Positions 28,213 to 37,784 of a stretch of DNA of 64,000 nucleotides are shown one piece after another. The translations under genes were made by a program, and so were the position numbers. Source of the stretch: Mycobacterium sp. ENV421 (GTDB taxonomy: Bacteria > Actinomycetota > Actinomycetes > Mycobacteriales > Mycobacteriaceae); contig NZ_PDHO01000004.1 in assembly GCF_002887815.1 (NCBI RefSeq), forward strand, positions 186,001 through 250,000, read 5' to 3'. The notes under the pieces were generated by a model. It did not search any database. It was not told where the DNA came from and saw only the letters and a program-made list of their open reading frames with translations. Position 1 is the stretch's first letter, and every line of letters starts with the position of its first letter.

Positions 28213-28341
28213 GTGCCGCAGGCACCCATTGAGGTCCCCGCGGATCGGGCTGCCCGGGGCGAGCGCCCCGCAGACGAGGCCGAGGCCGAACCTTCTTCTA
28301 GCCGGCCGGGCATGTGGCCCGGCTGCCCCACCCGCTCATGA
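28213..28341 (+). CDS. 42-codon leader reading frame upstream of the CNNM/CBS operon
   Basis: A GTG preceded by GGAAAGG at good spacing opens a frame of 42 codons ([18 protein letters not shown] to PGCPTRS). Its TGA overlaps the next gene's ATG as ATGA. The peptide is hydrophilic, with an acidic stretch ([11 protein letters not shown]), and resembles no family I know. Two hairpins lie inside it: CGGGGC/GCCCCG (28255-28270) and GCCGGG/CCCGGC (28305-28323), the second close to the downstream start. The arrangement suggests a translated leader controlling the downstream gene. An untranslated leader RNA is the alternative. Confidence 0.45.
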   Translation: MPQAPIEVPADRAARGERPADEAEAEPSSSRPGMWPGCPTRS

Positions 28342-29699
28342 CCGCTCTGTATACCGCGCTCAGCCTGTTGGCGATCGTCGTGCTGACCCTCGGGACGGCG
28401 TTGTTCGTCGCCGCCGAGTTCTCGCTGACCGCGCTGGAACGCAGCACCGTCGACGCGAACGCCCGCACCGGTGACCGCAGTGACCAGAACGTCGCGAAAG
28501 CGCATCGGACGCTGTCCTTCCAGCTGTCCGGCGCGCAACTGGGTATCTCGATCACCACGCTGGCCACCGGCTACCTGGCCGAGCCCGTCCTGGCCCGGTT
28601 GCTCGACCCGGTCCTCGGCCTGCTGCATGTCCCGGCACCTGCTGCCGGCGGCATCTCGCTGGCCCTGGCGATCCTGATCGCCACCTCCTTGTCGATGGTG
28701 TTCGGCGAACTGGTGCCCAAGAACCTCGCGGTCGCGCGGCCGGTGCCGACCGCGCGGGCAACAGCCGGATTCCAGCTGATGTTCTCGAAAGTGATGACCC
28801 CCGTCATCAAGCTCACCAACGGCACCGCGAACTGGATCCTGCGCCGGATGGGCATCGAACCGGCCGAGGAGCTGCGCTCGGCGCGCTCACCCGAAGAACT
28901 CGGGTCACTGGTCCGCAGCTCGGCCGAGCACGGCTCGCTCGACGAGGACACCGCGGCGCTGGTGAACCGCTCGCTGCAATTCGGGTCGCGGATCGCCGAG
29001 GAGTTCATGACGCCGCGCACCGAAATCGAGGCGCTGGACGCCGACAGCACCGTCGCCGACCTGGTCACCGCCTCGGCCAGCACCGGTTTCTCCCGCTTCC
29101 CCATCATCCGCGGCGACCTGGACGAGACCATCGGCCTGGTGCACGTCAAGCAGGTGTTCGGGGTGCCTGCGGCGGAGCGCTCGACCACCCGGCTGGTGTC
29201 GTTGGCGATCCCGGTGCCCACGGTGCCCTCGTCGCTGGACGGCGACGCGCTGATGGCCCAGCTGCGGGCCCACGGCCTGCAGACCGCGATGGTGGTCGAC
29301 GAATACGGCGGCACCGCGGGCATGGTCACCGTCGAGGACCTGATCGAAGAGATCGTCGGCGACGTCCGCGACGAGCACGACGACTCCACGCCCGACTTCC
29401 AGAAGGCCGGACAGGGCTGGCGGGTGTCGGGGCTGCTGCGCATCGACGAGGTCGCCGAAGCCACCGGATTCCGCGCCCCCGAAGGTGAATACGAAACGAT
29501 CGGCGGGCTGGTGCTGGAGACGCTGGGCCACATTCCGGAGCCCGGCGAATCCGTCGAACTGTCCGCGTTCGACCCGGACGGCCTGTTCGACGATCCGGTG
29601 CACTGGCGGGCCACCGTCGTCGAGATGGACGGCCGCCGGATCGATCAGCTCGTGTTGACCGAACTGGGACGCCGCGGCGACGCCGGGCGGGAGGGCTGA
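28338..29699 (+). CDS. CNNM/CBS-pair membrane protein, hemolysin-type (Rv1842c-like)
   Basis: The 453-residue protein has an N-terminal CNNM (DUF21) membrane domain of three to four helices, with [17 protein letters not shown] and [18 protein letters not shown] pair follows (about 205-330; [13 protein letters not shown] and [17 protein letters not shown]), then a CorC_HlyC domain at the C-terminus (about 345-435). Such proteins are linked to Mg2+ or Co2+ efflux; the hemolysin label is historical. I chose ATG 28338 because it begins just before the first helix and overlaps the leader frame; a GTG at 28314 would add eight residues. The second CNNM gene overlaps its stop (TGATG). Confidence 0.88.
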   Translation: MTALYTALSLLAIVVLTLGTALFVAAEFSLTALERSTVDANARTGDRSDQNVAKAHRTLSFQLSGAQLGISITTLATGYLAEPVLARLLDPVLGLLHVPAPAAGGISLALAILIATSLSMVFGELVPKNLAVARPVPTARATAGFQLMFSKVMTPVIKLTNGTANWILRRMGIEPAEELRSARSPEELGSLVRSSAEHGSLDEDTAALVNRSLQFGSRIAEEFMTPRTEIEALDADSTVADLVTASASTGFSRFPIIRGDLDETIGLVHVKQVFGVPAAERSTTRLVSLAIPVPTVPSSLDGDALMAQLRAHGLQTAMVVDEYGGTAGMVTVEDLIEEIVGDVRDEHDDSTPDFQKAGQGWRVSGLLRIDEVAEATGFRAPEGEYETIGGLVLETLGHIPEPGESVELSAFDPDGLFDDPVHWRATVVEMDGRRIDQLVLTELGRRGDAGREG

Positions 29700-30751
29700 T
29701 GGGCGACGTTCTGGGTGTTCTGCTGACGATCGCGCTGCTCGGCGCCAACGCCTTCTTCGTCGGCTCCGAATTCGCGTTGATCTCGGCCCGCCGCGACCGA
29801 CTGGAAGCCCTTGCCGAACAAGGCAAACGGAGCGCGGTGACCGTGCTGCGCGCCGGTGAGCAACTGTCCCTGATGCTGGCCGGCGCCCAGCTGGGCATCA
29901 CCGTGTGTTCGATCCTGCTCGGCCGGGTCGGTGAGCCCGCGGTGGCCCACCTGTTGGAGAAGCCGTTCGATCTGGTCGGGGTTCCCGACGCCGTTCTGCA
30001 CACCGTGTCGTTCGTGGTGGCGCTGGGCTTCGTGGTGACGTTGCACGTGCTGCTCGGCGAGATGGTGCCCAAGAACATCGCGATCGCCGGTCCGGAGAAG
30101 ACGGCGATGCTCGTGGTGCCGGTGTATCTGGTCTACGTGCGGTTCGCCCGGCCGTTCATCGGGTTCTACAACTGGGCGGCCAACACCACGCTGCGCGCAT
30201 TCGGCGTCGAAGCCAAGGACGAACTCGACGTCACCGTGTCCACCGTGGAACTCGCCGAGATGATCGCCGAATCGCGATCCGAGGGGCTGCTGGACCCCGA
30301 GGAGCACATGCGGCTGACCCGGGCGCTTCAGATCCGTAACCGAGTGGTCAACGATGTGGCCGTCCCGGTGCAAGACATCCGCGCCGTCCCGGTCGCACGG
30401 CCTGGCGGCGGCCCGACGGTCAGCGCCATCGAGCAGGCGCTCAACGAGACGGGCTACTCCCGGTTCCCGGTCACCGATCCGAGCGGCGAGTTCGTCGGCT
30501 TCGTCCACATCAAGGACATCCTCGACCAGATCGACGAGCGCGACGCCGTGGTCGACGGCGCCGTGGTGCGTCCGCTGCCGCGGGTGCCTGCCGACATGCC
30601 GCTGCCGGACGCGCTGTCCCAGCTGCGCCGCGACAACAGCCACCTGGCGCTGGTCACCGACGGTGATCAGTCGGTGTGCGCCATGGTCGCGCTCGAGGAC
30701 CTGGTCGAGGATCTGATCGGTACCGTGCGCGACGGCATGCACCGGGCATGA
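29699..30751 (+). CDS. CNNM/CBS-pair membrane protein, second copy (Rv1841c-like)
   Basis: The 350-residue paralogue has the same CNNM domain (GSEFALISARRDRLEALAEQG, then GEMVPKNIAIAGPEK) and a CBS pair (about 215-335). It lacks the C-terminal CorC_HlyC domain of its neighbour. Start and stop overlap by one base (TGATG), so the two are translated together and may form a hetero-oligomer, as inferred. Its last 85 bases are also read on the opposite strand by the potassium-channel gene. Confidence 0.88.
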   Translation: MGDVLGVLLTIALLGANAFFVGSEFALISARRDRLEALAEQGKRSAVTVLRAGEQLSLMLAGAQLGITVCSILLGRVGEPAVAHLLEKPFDLVGVPDAVLHTVSFVVALGFVVTLHVLLGEMVPKNIAIAGPEKTAMLVVPVYLVYVRFARPFIGFYNWAANTTLRAFGVEAKDELDVTVSTVELAEMIAESRSEGLLDPEEHMRLTRALQIRNRVVNDVAVPVQDIRAVPVARPGGGPTVSAIEQALNETGYSRFPVTDPSGEFVGFVHIKDILDQIDERDAVVDGAVVRPLPRVPADMPLPDALSQLRRDNSHLALVTDGDQSVCAMVALEDLVEDLIGTVRDGMHRA

Positions 30752-31569
30752 CGGCACCGGCATGACAGCACCGGGCCGCGGCTAGCGACTACGTCGCGAC
30801 GGCTCGGGCCGGTAGGGCCTGGTCCCGTGGGACGGTGTGCGCCGGACACCGCCAGCGCCTCGCTCAACTGCCGGACTTCGTCGCGCAACGCCTCGATCTG
30901 GTCTGCCGTGGCGGTGTTGGACGCGGTGTTGTCCTCCGAAACGCGCTGCACGATCCACGATGCGACGGTGGCGGTGATGACACCGATCAGGCTGATTCCG
31001 CCGACCATCAACAGCGCGGCGATGAACCGGCCGACGACGGTCACCGGATACTGATCGCCGTATCCCACGGTCGTGATCGTGGCCAGCGACCACCACACGG
31101 CATCGCCGAAGCTGACGATGTTGGCACCGGGAGCACCCCGTTCGACGTCGAGAACCGCCAGCGACGAGGCGTAGACCAACAGCGTCGCGACGGCAGTCGC
31201 ATAGACCACCACCCGGCCGCGCAGCGCGTTGCCGAACGCGCGTTGCAGGGTGAACACCAGCACCACCAGCCGTAGTACCCGAAGCGGGCGCAGGAACGGC
31301 AGTGCGACAGTCGCCAGGTCGAACAAGTGCCGGAAGAACCACCGCGCCCGCGCCTGCGCGAGGGCGAAGCGGACCACATAGTCCACGACGAACGTCACCC
31401 ACAGCACGGTCATCACGGTGTTCAGCACTGCCCCCGCCACTCCGCGCGGCTCGACGAGCACCTGCAGCGAATAGGTCACCAGGAACACCACCGCCACCGC
31501 GGCCAGCGGCCACTCGCTGTGGTGTTCCCAGCGGCTCAGCCGCGGGTTCGGCTGGGAGGTCGTCATCAC
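30667..31569 (-). CDS. Voltage-gated-type potassium channel subunit
   Basis: The 300-residue protein has six membrane helices. The S4-like segment RPLRVLRLVVLVF (94-106) carries regularly spaced arginines, and the selectivity filter is TTVGYGDQYP (TVGYGD at 167-172). An S6 helix and a short coiled coil (IEALRDEVRQLSEAL) follow. No RCK domain is present. The last 28 residues are basic and cysteine-containing and are encoded entirely antisense to the CNNM gene, so this tail may be accidental. The start is ATG 31569 or the next codon, also ATG (31566). Confidence 0.85.
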   Translation of the reverse strand: MMTTSQPNPRLSRWEHHSEWPLAAVAVVFLVTYSLQVLVEPRGVAGAVLNTVMTVLWVTFVVDYVVRFALAQARARWFFRHLFDLATVALPFLRPLRVLRLVVLVFTLQRAFGNALRGRVVVYATAVATLLVYASSLAVLDVERGAPGANIVSFGDAVWWSLATITTVGYGDQYPVTVVGRFIAALLMVGGISLIGVITATVASWIVQRVSEDNTASNTATADQIEALRDEVRQLSEALAVSGAHRPTGPGPTGPSRRDVVASRGPVLSCRCRHARCMPSRTVPIRSSTRSSSATMAHTD

Positions 31570-31626
31570 GTCATCCTTCGGCGTTGGCTACGGGGGGATA
31601 GATAGTGCTTTCCCGTTCTGCGGCCC

Positions 31627-31667
31627 GGTCATGTGTCGTATGTGACCTCGGTAAACTGACCGGGTCA
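31627..31667. promoter_or_regulatory. Divergent intergenic region with GGTCA/TGACC dyads
   Basis: GGTCA (31627-31631) faces TGACC (31643-31647) across 11 bases, and TGACC-G-GGTCA lies at 31657-31667. TAAACT (31652-31657) between them is a good -10 candidate for the gene at 31716. The half-site is the same as in the operator at 7682-7740. Confidence 0.4.
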
Positions 31668-31715
31668 CGGCGGCCTGGACCGCGGGCCAGGAGGAGACAC
31701 CCCGGAGGAGAGACG

Positions 31716-32630
31716 ATGCCGCACCGGCTCCGCGAAGCGGAGTGGACCGCGCGCGCCGCCTCCCATCGGCGACGCATCGACTCGTTCACGGCCCCGCACC
31801 GGCACCGCTCCCGACGTGGCGAAGCCCACCCGGTCTGGGATTTCCTGTTCACCTACTACAGCCTGCGACCGCGCCAGCTGCGGGTGTGGCATCCCGGGTA
31901 CGGCGTCACGCTGGCCGGTCCGGCGGGGGCGGAATACCTCGACCGCGCCGGCTATCAGGCCACGCCCGACGGCGTGACCGTCGGCGTGAACTTCCTGCAC
32001 TCCCGGCTGTCCACGGTCGGTTTCGTGGCCGACTTGCTGCGCAGCACCGCGGCCCGCGCGCCGCAGTTCGGCTGCTTCGGTCTGCACGAGTGGGCGATGG
32101 TCTACCGCACCGACGCGGTTCGTCACGGCGCGGTGCCGCTGCGACTCGGCGGGCCGGGTACCGATGCGGTCGTCGAGTCGATGCCGTTGCGCTGCACACA
32201 TTTCGACGCGTATCGGTTCTTCACCGCCGCGGCGGCACCACGCAACCGCGGGGTACCGACCCGCGCTGCGCAGCGCGACTGGGAACAGCCGGGGTGCCTG
32301 CACGCGAACATGGACTTGTACAAGTGGTGCTTCAAGCTCGGACCGCTGGTGAATTCGGAGTTGCTGGTGAACTGCCTGGAGTTGGCCGCCGACGCCCGCG
32401 AACTCGACATGCGGGCCAGTCCCTACGACCTGTCGGACTTCGGGTTTGAGCCCATCGCCGTCGAGGAACCCGCCGGGCGGGCGGAATACGTGCGGTGCCA
32501 GGGAGTTATAGCCGAGCGCGCAGCGCCGTTGCGTGCGGCGCTGCTGGCGTGGTGTGAGCGCCTGCTGGATGCGGGGGTGGCCTACGACACTCTGTCGGAG
32601 GGGTTCCTACCTGCGGGTAAGATGAATTGA
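31716..32630 (+). CDS. Conserved actinobacterial protein often labelled 3-methyladenine DNA glycosylase
   Basis: The 304-residue protein contains the conserved run [24 protein letters not shown] near its N-terminus (read here in parts: [24 protein letters not shown]) and [25 protein letters not shown] motifs with [11 protein letters not shown]. Databases commonly name such proteins 3-methyladenine DNA glycosylase, but I see no helix-hairpin-helix or known glycosylase motif, so the function is unproven. The ATG at 31716 follows GGAGGAGAGACG, a strong ribosome site; the longer frame upstream is not supported. glcB follows 19 bases downstream and may have its own promoter. Confidence 0.7.
   Translation: MPHRLREAEWTARAASHRRRIDSFTAPHRHRSRRGEAHPVWDFLFTYYSLRPRQLRVWHPGYGVTLAGPAGAEYLDRAGYQATPDGVTVGVNFLHSRLSTVGFVADLLRSTAARAPQFGCFGLHEWAMVYRTDAVRHGAVPLRLGGPGTDAVVESMPLRCTHFDAYRFFTAAAAPRNRGVPTRAAQRDWEQPGCLHANMDLYKWCFKLGPLVNSELLVNCLELAADARELDMRASPYDLSDFGFEPIAVEEPAGRAEYVRCQGVIAERAAPLRAALLAWCERLLDAGVAYDTLSEGFLPAGKMN
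32618..32623 (+). promoter_or_regulatory. -10 candidate for glcB
   Basis: TAAGAT lies inside the last codons of the upstream gene, 26 bases before the glcB ATG. The resulting leader would contain the ribosome site GAGGGAGGA. Confidence 0.4.
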
Positions 32631-32649
32631 TTCTCGTGAGGGAGGACAG

Positions 32650-34833
32650 ATGAGCGATCGCGTGCCCGTGGGCAATCTGCGAGTGGCGCAGGTGTTGTAC
32701 GACTTCATCACCAACGAAGCGCTGCCCGGCACCGGGATTGATGCCGACAGTTTCTGGGCCGGGGTGGACAAGGTCGTCACCGACCTGACGCCGCAGAATC
32801 AGGACCTGCTCGCGCGCCGCGACGATCTGCAGGCGCAGATCGACAGGTGGCATCGGCAGCGGATCATCGGCGGCATCGACGCCGGTGAATATCAGCAGTT
32901 CCTCACCGACATCGGCTACCTGCAGCCTGATCCGGGCGACTTCAGCATCACCACCTCCGGCGTGGACGACGAGATCACCACCACCGCAGGCCCGCAGCTG
33001 GTGGTTCCGATCCTCAACGCCCGCTTCGCGCTGAACGCCGCGAACGCCCGCTGGGGTTCGCTGTACGACGCCCTCTACGGCACCGACGTCATCAGCACCG
33101 ACGGCGGCGCCGAGCCGGGCACCAGCTACAACCGGGTTCGCGGCGACAAGGTGATCGCCTACGCCCGGGACTTCCTCGACAAGGCCGTGCCGTTGGCGTC
33201 GGGATCGTGGGCCGACGCGACCGGCATCAGCGTCGCCGACGGCGCCCTGGAGATCGCGCTGGGCGACGAGTCCACCGGGCTGGCCAGCCCGGAGAAGTTC
33301 GTCGGCTACACCGGCGACCTCGGCGAACCGGCCTGGTCGGTGCTGTTGGTCAACAACGGCCTGCACATCGAGATCCTCATCGACCCCGAATCGCCCGTCG
33401 GCAAGACCGACAAAGCCGGCGTCAAGGACGTCGTGCTGGAGTCCGCGATCACCACGATCATGGACTTCGAGGACTCGGTGGCCGCTGTCGACGCCGACGA
33501 CAAGGTTCTCGGCTATCGCAACTGGCTGGGCCTGAACAGGGGCGACCTGGCCGAAGAGGTCAGCAAGGGCGGCAAGAGCTTCACCCGTGTGCTCAACGAC
33601 GACCGCACCTACAAGACGCCGGGAGACGGAGAGTTGACGCTGCCCGGACGCAGCCTGCTGTTCGTCCGCAACGTCGGTCACCTGATGACCAACGACGCGA
33701 TTGTCGATGTCGACGGCAACGAGGTGCCCGAAGGCATCCAGGATGCGCTGTTCACCAGCTTGATCGCGGTGCACGGCCTCAAGGCCGAGGACGGCAGCCC
33801 GCGGCAGAACAGCCGCACCGGGTCGATCTACATCGTGAAGCCCAAGATGCACGGGCCGGACGAGGTCGCGTTCACCTGCGAACTGTTCAGCCGCGTCGAG
33901 GACGTGCTGGGCCTGCCGCAGAACACCATCAAGGTCGGCATCATGGACGAGGAACGCCGCACCTCGGCCAACCTCAAGGCCTGCATCAAGGCCGCCGCCG
34001 ACCGGGTGGCGTTCATCAACACCGGCTTCCTGGACCGTACCGGCGACGAGATCCACACGTCGATGGAAGCCGGCCCGATGATCCGCAAGGGCGCCATGAA
34101 GTCCCAGCCGTGGATCAAGGCCTACGAGGACCAGAACGTCGACATCGGCCTGGCGACCGGATTCTCCGGCAAGGCGCAGATCGGTAAGGGCATGTGGGCG
34201 ATGACCGATCTGATGGCCGACATGGTCGAGCAGAAGATCGGCCAGCCCCGCTCCGGCGCCACCACCGCGTGGGTGCCGTCGCCGACGGCGGCCACTCTGC
34301 ACGCCATGCACTACCACTACGTGGACGTCTACGAGGTGCACCAGGAGCTGGCCGGCAAGACCCGCACCAGCATCGACGAGTTGCTGACGATCCCGCTCGC
34401 CAAGGAGCTGGCGTGGTCGCCGGAGGAGATCCACGAAGAGGTGGACAACAACTGCCAGTCGATCCTCGGCTACGTGGTGCGCTGGATCGACGCCGGTGTC
34501 GGCTGCTCGAAGGTGCCCGACATCCATGACGTCGCTCTGATGGAAGACCGCGCGACGCTGCGTATTTCGAGCCAGCTGTTGGCCAACTGGCTGCGGCACG
34601 GTGTGATCACCGAGGACGCCGTCCGGGAAAGCCTGCGCCGGATGGCGGCGGTGGTCGACGAGCAGAACGCGTCCGATCCCGACTTCAAGCCGATGGCCAC
34701 CGATCCGGACAACAGCATCGCCTTCCAGGCCGCCCAGGAGCTGATCCTGGCCGGCGCCGCGCAGCCCAACGGCTACACCGAGCCGATCCTGCATCGGCGT
34801 CGCCGGGAGTACAAGGCCAGCACCGGCGCCTGA
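32650..34833 (+). CDS. glcB: Malate synthase G
   Basis: The 727-residue enzyme condenses glyoxylate and acetyl-CoA to malate, the second step of the glyoxylate shunt. Landmarks are [28 protein letters not shown], the Mg-binding region [16 protein letters not shown], and [17 protein letters not shown] with catalytic residues, then [19 protein letters not shown] (here [14 protein letters not shown]). Length equals the G isoform (about 725). It is Rv1837c in M. tuberculosis and is needed for growth on fatty acids. Ribosome site GGGAGGAC precedes ATG 32650. The membrane-anchored protein gene follows after 53 bases. Confidence 0.97.
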   Translation: MSDRVPVGNLRVAQVLYDFITNEALPGTGIDADSFWAGVDKVVTDLTPQNQDLLARRDDLQAQIDRWHRQRIIGGIDAGEYQQFLTDIGYLQPDPGDFSITTSGVDDEITTTAGPQLVVPILNARFALNAANARWGSLYDALYGTDVISTDGGAEPGTSYNRVRGDKVIAYARDFLDKAVPLASGSWADATGISVADGALEIALGDESTGLASPEKFVGYTGDLGEPAWSVLLVNNGLHIEILIDPESPVGKTDKAGVKDVVLESAITTIMDFEDSVAAVDADDKVLGYRNWLGLNRGDLAEEVSKGGKSFTRVLNDDRTYKTPGDGELTLPGRSLLFVRNVGHLMTNDAIVDVDGNEVPEGIQDALFTSLIAVHGLKAEDGSPRQNSRTGSIYIVKPKMHGPDEVAFTCELFSRVEDVLGLPQNTIKVGIMDEERRTSANLKACIKAAADRVAFINTGFLDRTGDEIHTSMEAGPMIRKGAMKSQPWIKAYEDQNVDIGLATGFSGKAQIGKGMWAMTDLMADMVEQKIGQPRSGATTAWVPSPTAATLHAMHYHYVDVYEVHQELAGKTRTSIDELLTIPLAKELAWSPEEIHEEVDNNCQSILGYVVRWIDAGVGCSKVPDIHDVALMEDRATLRISSQLLANWLRHGVITEDAVRESLRRMAAVVDEQNASDPDFKPMATDPDNSIAFQAAQELILAGAAQPNGYTEPILHRRRREYKASTGA

Positions 34834-34886
34834 CGGGCGCGTCCGCACCGCATCACCGTTGACAGGGAAGAGGATCAAGCACCGCC

Positions 34887-36788
34887 ATGGGCAGGCACAG
34901 TAGACCGGGTCCCGGGGGTTCATTCGGTGACGAGCCTGCCGACGACAATCCGACCGGTCGCTTCGCCCGTCGCGGTGACTCCGATGCTCCCGACGCCCAG
35001 GACGCACCCGACGACACCGGCTCGTCGCCGCTGACCGACACCGCGCGGCGCAGAATCGCTTTCGAGGGCGGGCATCGCAGTGAGAGCGGGCGCCGCGGCG
35101 TGAGTCTCGGGGTGATCGCCGCGCTGATCACGGTTGTGGTGGTCGTCGGTGCGGTGATCCTGTGGCGGTTCTTCGGCGATGCGCTGTCCCATCGCTCGAC
35201 CGACGCCGCCCAGCAGTGTCTGGGCGGCACCCTCAACGTCGGTGTGGTCGCCGACCCGTCGATCGTCGACGATGTCAGCAAGTTCGCCCAGGGCTTCAAC
35301 GCCACGGTCACCCCGGTCGGGGATCGCTGCGTGAAAATGGTTGTCACCGCGGCCGACTCGGATCGGGTGATCGACGGATTCGTGTCCAACTGGCCCGGCG
35401 ATCTCGGCGAGCGTCCGGCGCTGTGGATCCCGGCCAGTTCCATCGGTGCGGCGCGTCTGCAGTCCACCGCGGGGAAGGAAGTCGTCAGCGACGCCCGCTC
35501 ACTGGTCAGCTCGCCGGTGGTTCTCGCGGTGCGGCCGCAGCTCAAAGACGCCCTGGGACAGCAGGGTTGGGCAGCGCTGCCGGGCTTGCAGTCCAATCCG
35601 ACGGCGCTCGACGGCCTGAACCTGCCCGGCTGGGGATCGCTGCGACTGGCGTTGCCGACCGTCGGCGATGCCGACGCCACCTATCTGGCCGCCGAAGCGG
35701 TGGCCTCGGCGGCGGCGCCGCCGAACTCGCCGGCCACGGCCGGCATCGGCGCGGTCAACGGTCTGGTCGCCGGGCAGCCCAAGCTCGCCGACGACACCGC
35801 CGACACAGCCTGGAAGTCCCTGATCGGTTCCGGGGACCCCGGTGCGCCGGTGCACGCCGTGGCGATCACCGAGCAGCAGTTGTTCGCCCGCACGTCGTCG
35901 ACGCCGGACGCCAAGAACACTGTCGCCGAATGGCTGCCGTCGGGTCCGGTGGCCGTGGCCGACTACCCCACCGTCTTGCTGTCCGGGACCTGGTTGTCCG
36001 AGGAGCAGGTCAGTGCGGCCAGCCAGTTCGCCAGGTTCATGCACAAGCCCGAACAGCTCAGCGCCCTGGCGAAGGCCGGCTTCCGGGCCGAGGGAACCAG
36101 CCCGCCGGGCAACGATGTGGTGAGCTTCCCGCAGCTGGGATCGCCGCTGACCATCGAGGACGAGTCGGTGCGGGCCACGCTGGCCGCGGCGGTGTCCACC
36201 CCGGCCACCGGGTCGGCCACCACGATCATGCTCAACCAGGCGATGGGTACCGACGAGGGCGGCAAGTCGCGGCTGGCCAATGTGGTGACCGCACTGACCA
36301 ACCGGATCGGCGCGCTGCCGTCGAACGCGGCGGTCGGGTTGTGGACGTTCAATGGTGTCGAGGGCAAGTCGGCGGTGCCGATGGGGCCGTTGACCGATGA
36401 TGTCAACGGGCAGCCACGCTCGGCCGCATTGACCGGCACGCTGAGCGGGTTGTCGCCGTCGGGCAGCGGTGCCGTGTCGTTCACGACGTTGCGGCTGGCC
36501 TACGGTGAGGCGCTGGCGAACTTCCGTCAGGGCCAGACCAATTCGATGCTGGTGATCACCCAGGGTCCGCACACCGATCAGACGTTGGACGGCCCCGGGC
36601 TGGTTCAGTACGTGAAGTCGGCAGCCGATCCGGCCAAGCCGGTGGCGATCAACGTCATCGACTTCGGTGACGACTCCGACCGGGCGACGTGGGAAGCGGT
36701 GGCCCAAGCCTCGGGCGGGACGTATCAGAATGTCGCGACGTCCGATTCGCCGGATCTGGCGACGGCCGTGTCGACGCTGTTGTCGTAG
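34887..36788 (+). CDS. Membrane-anchored VWA/solute-binding-like protein (Rv1836c-like)
   Basis: The 633-residue protein has a disordered acidic N-terminus (1-70), one membrane helix (about 73-93, VSLGVIAALITVVVVVGAVIL in parts), and a long extracytoplasmic region. Residues about 110-400 resemble a periplasmic-binding-protein fold. Residues about 430-633 resemble a von Willebrand A domain, but the metal site DxSxS is replaced by MLNQAMGTDEGGKS, so it may not bind metal in the normal way. Function is unknown. It follows glcB in the same orientation, as in M. tuberculosis, and ends four bases before the convergent hydrolase stop. Confidence 0.8.
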   Translation: MGRHSRPGPGGSFGDEPADDNPTGRFARRGDSDAPDAQDAPDDTGSSPLTDTARRRIAFEGGHRSESGRRGVSLGVIAALITVVVVVGAVILWRFFGDALSHRSTDAAQQCLGGTLNVGVVADPSIVDDVSKFAQGFNATVTPVGDRCVKMVVTAADSDRVIDGFVSNWPGDLGERPALWIPASSIGAARLQSTAGKEVVSDARSLVSSPVVLAVRPQLKDALGQQGWAALPGLQSNPTALDGLNLPGWGSLRLALPTVGDADATYLAAEAVASAAAPPNSPATAGIGAVNGLVAGQPKLADDTADTAWKSLIGSGDPGAPVHAVAITEQQLFARTSSTPDAKNTVAEWLPSGPVAVADYPTVLLSGTWLSEEQVSAASQFARFMHKPEQLSALAKAGFRAEGTSPPGNDVVSFPQLGSPLTIEDESVRATLAAAVSTPATGSATTIMLNQAMGTDEGGKSRLANVVTALTNRIGALPSNAAVGLWTFNGVEGKSAVPMGPLTDDVNGQPRSAALTGTLSGLSPSGSGAVSFTTLRLAYGEALANFRQGQTNSMLVITQGPHTDQTLDGPGLVQYVKSAADPAKPVAINVIDFGDDSDRATWEAVAQASGGTYQNVATSDSPDLATAVSTLLS

Positions 36789-36792
36789 TCGT

Positions 36793-37656
36793 TCAGGCGA
36801 GCCGCAATAACTGTCGGACGCCCGCGGTGAATTCGTCGGGCACCTCGATCTGCGGGTAGTGGCCGATCCCGGCCAGCTCGATCACCTCAGCCGTGGGCCG
36901 CAACTCCCGCAGGCCGGCCAGCACGTTGGTGGTGGCCACCGGATCGCCGGTGGCCCAGAGGAATCCGAGCGGCTTGTCCCAGTCGCGCACCGCCCCGTGC
37001 CACCGATCGGCGAAGCGCACCCGTTCGTTGAGGTAGGCACACAGCAGGTTCAGGATGCGGTGGCCGTCGTCGCGCGCCAGCAGCGCCCACTGGGCCTGCG
37101 CCTCCTCGTCGGACAGCGGGTGCGCGGCGCTGAACAGCTTGGCGAAGCCGCGCAGGAAGCCCCGTTCGTTGGTCAGCCGGGCGAACAGCGGGCCGAACGG
37201 GCCGCGCAGGATCTTCTGGCTGGGCCGTAGGCTGGCGCGCTCGATGATCACGCTGCCGTTGGTGAGGACGGCGCGCTGGATCTCGAAGGGCAGCGTGCCC
37301 GCGACGTCGCGGGCCAGCAGCTCGGTGGCCACCGAGGTGCCCATGTCGTGGGCGAGGAGCACCACCGGACCCGGTACGGCATCGGCGACGACCTGCTGCA
37401 CGATGTCGGCCTGCTCGAGCAGGCTGTAGCGGTGCGGGCGGGGTTTGTCCGACAGCCCGAAGCCGAGGAAGTCCAGCGTCAGCCAGGGCTGGTCCCCGAG
37501 GCGCTCGACGACGCCGCGGAAATCGTACGAGCTCGACGGGAAGCCGTGCAGCAGAAGCAGGGTCGGGGCTGCGGAGGGCAGGAGCGAAGCGACCCGGGAA
37601 TCGGCAGAGCCGGGCGCTGATCGGACGAAAACGTTGCCGGCGCTGGTGGACAGCAT
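36793..37656 (-). CDS. Alpha/beta hydrolase with Asp nucleophile (dehalogenase/epoxide-hydrolase-like)
   Basis: The 287-residue protein has the oxyanion motif LLHGFPSSSYDF, DFLGFGLSDKPRPHRYS, and a nucleophile elbow AHDMGTS with aspartate, the type found in haloalkane dehalogenases and epoxide hydrolases. A catalytic histidine is in LAGIGHYPQIEVPDEF. Rv1833c (dehalogenase) and Rv1834 (LipZ) occupy the same neighbourhood in M. tuberculosis; the text here looks closer to the latter, from memory. The ATG at 37656 with GAGGGTGG upstream is preferred over the one at 37698. A long palindrome lies 68 bases upstream. Confidence 0.82.
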   Translation of the reverse strand: MLSTSAGNVFVRSAPGSADSRVASLLPSAAPTLLLLHGFPSSSYDFRGVVERLGDQPWLTLDFLGFGLSDKPRPHRYSLLEQADIVQQVVADAVPGPVVLLAHDMGTSVATELLARDVAGTLPFEIQRAVLTNGSVIIERASLRPSQKILRGPFGPLFARLTNERGFLRGFAKLFSAAHPLSDEEAQAQWALLARDDGHRILNLLCAYLNERVRFADRWHGAVRDWDKPLGFLWATGDPVATTNVLAGLRELRPTAEVIELAGIGHYPQIEVPDEFTAGVRQLLRLA

Positions 37657-37723
37657 CCGGCCACCCTCTTGCCACTGGCGAACGCTGGCAGGCAGCACAG
37701 GGTGACGCTATCAGGCATCGAGG

Positions 37724-37769
37724 CAGAACCGAGGGCGATGTTTCGGCCGAATGTTCGCCCTCAGTTCTG
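37724..37769 (-). terminator. Long imperfect palindrome after gcvP
   Basis: CAGAAC-C-GAGGGCGA (37724-37738) pairs with TCGCCCTC-A-GTTCTG (37755-37769) with one mismatch, around an inner TTCGGCCGAA (37742-37751). It begins 16 bases after the gcvP stop on the minus strand, so it is a plausible terminator. It also lies upstream of the hydrolase start and could be an operator. Confidence 0.5.
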
Positions 37770-37784
37770 AATCGACGAGAATCG

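Noticed and set aside
32506..35007. 833-codon minus-strand frame across glcB
   Set aside because: It mirrors glcB, which has all active-site motifs. The translation is dominated by valine, aspartate and glycine from codon shadowing.
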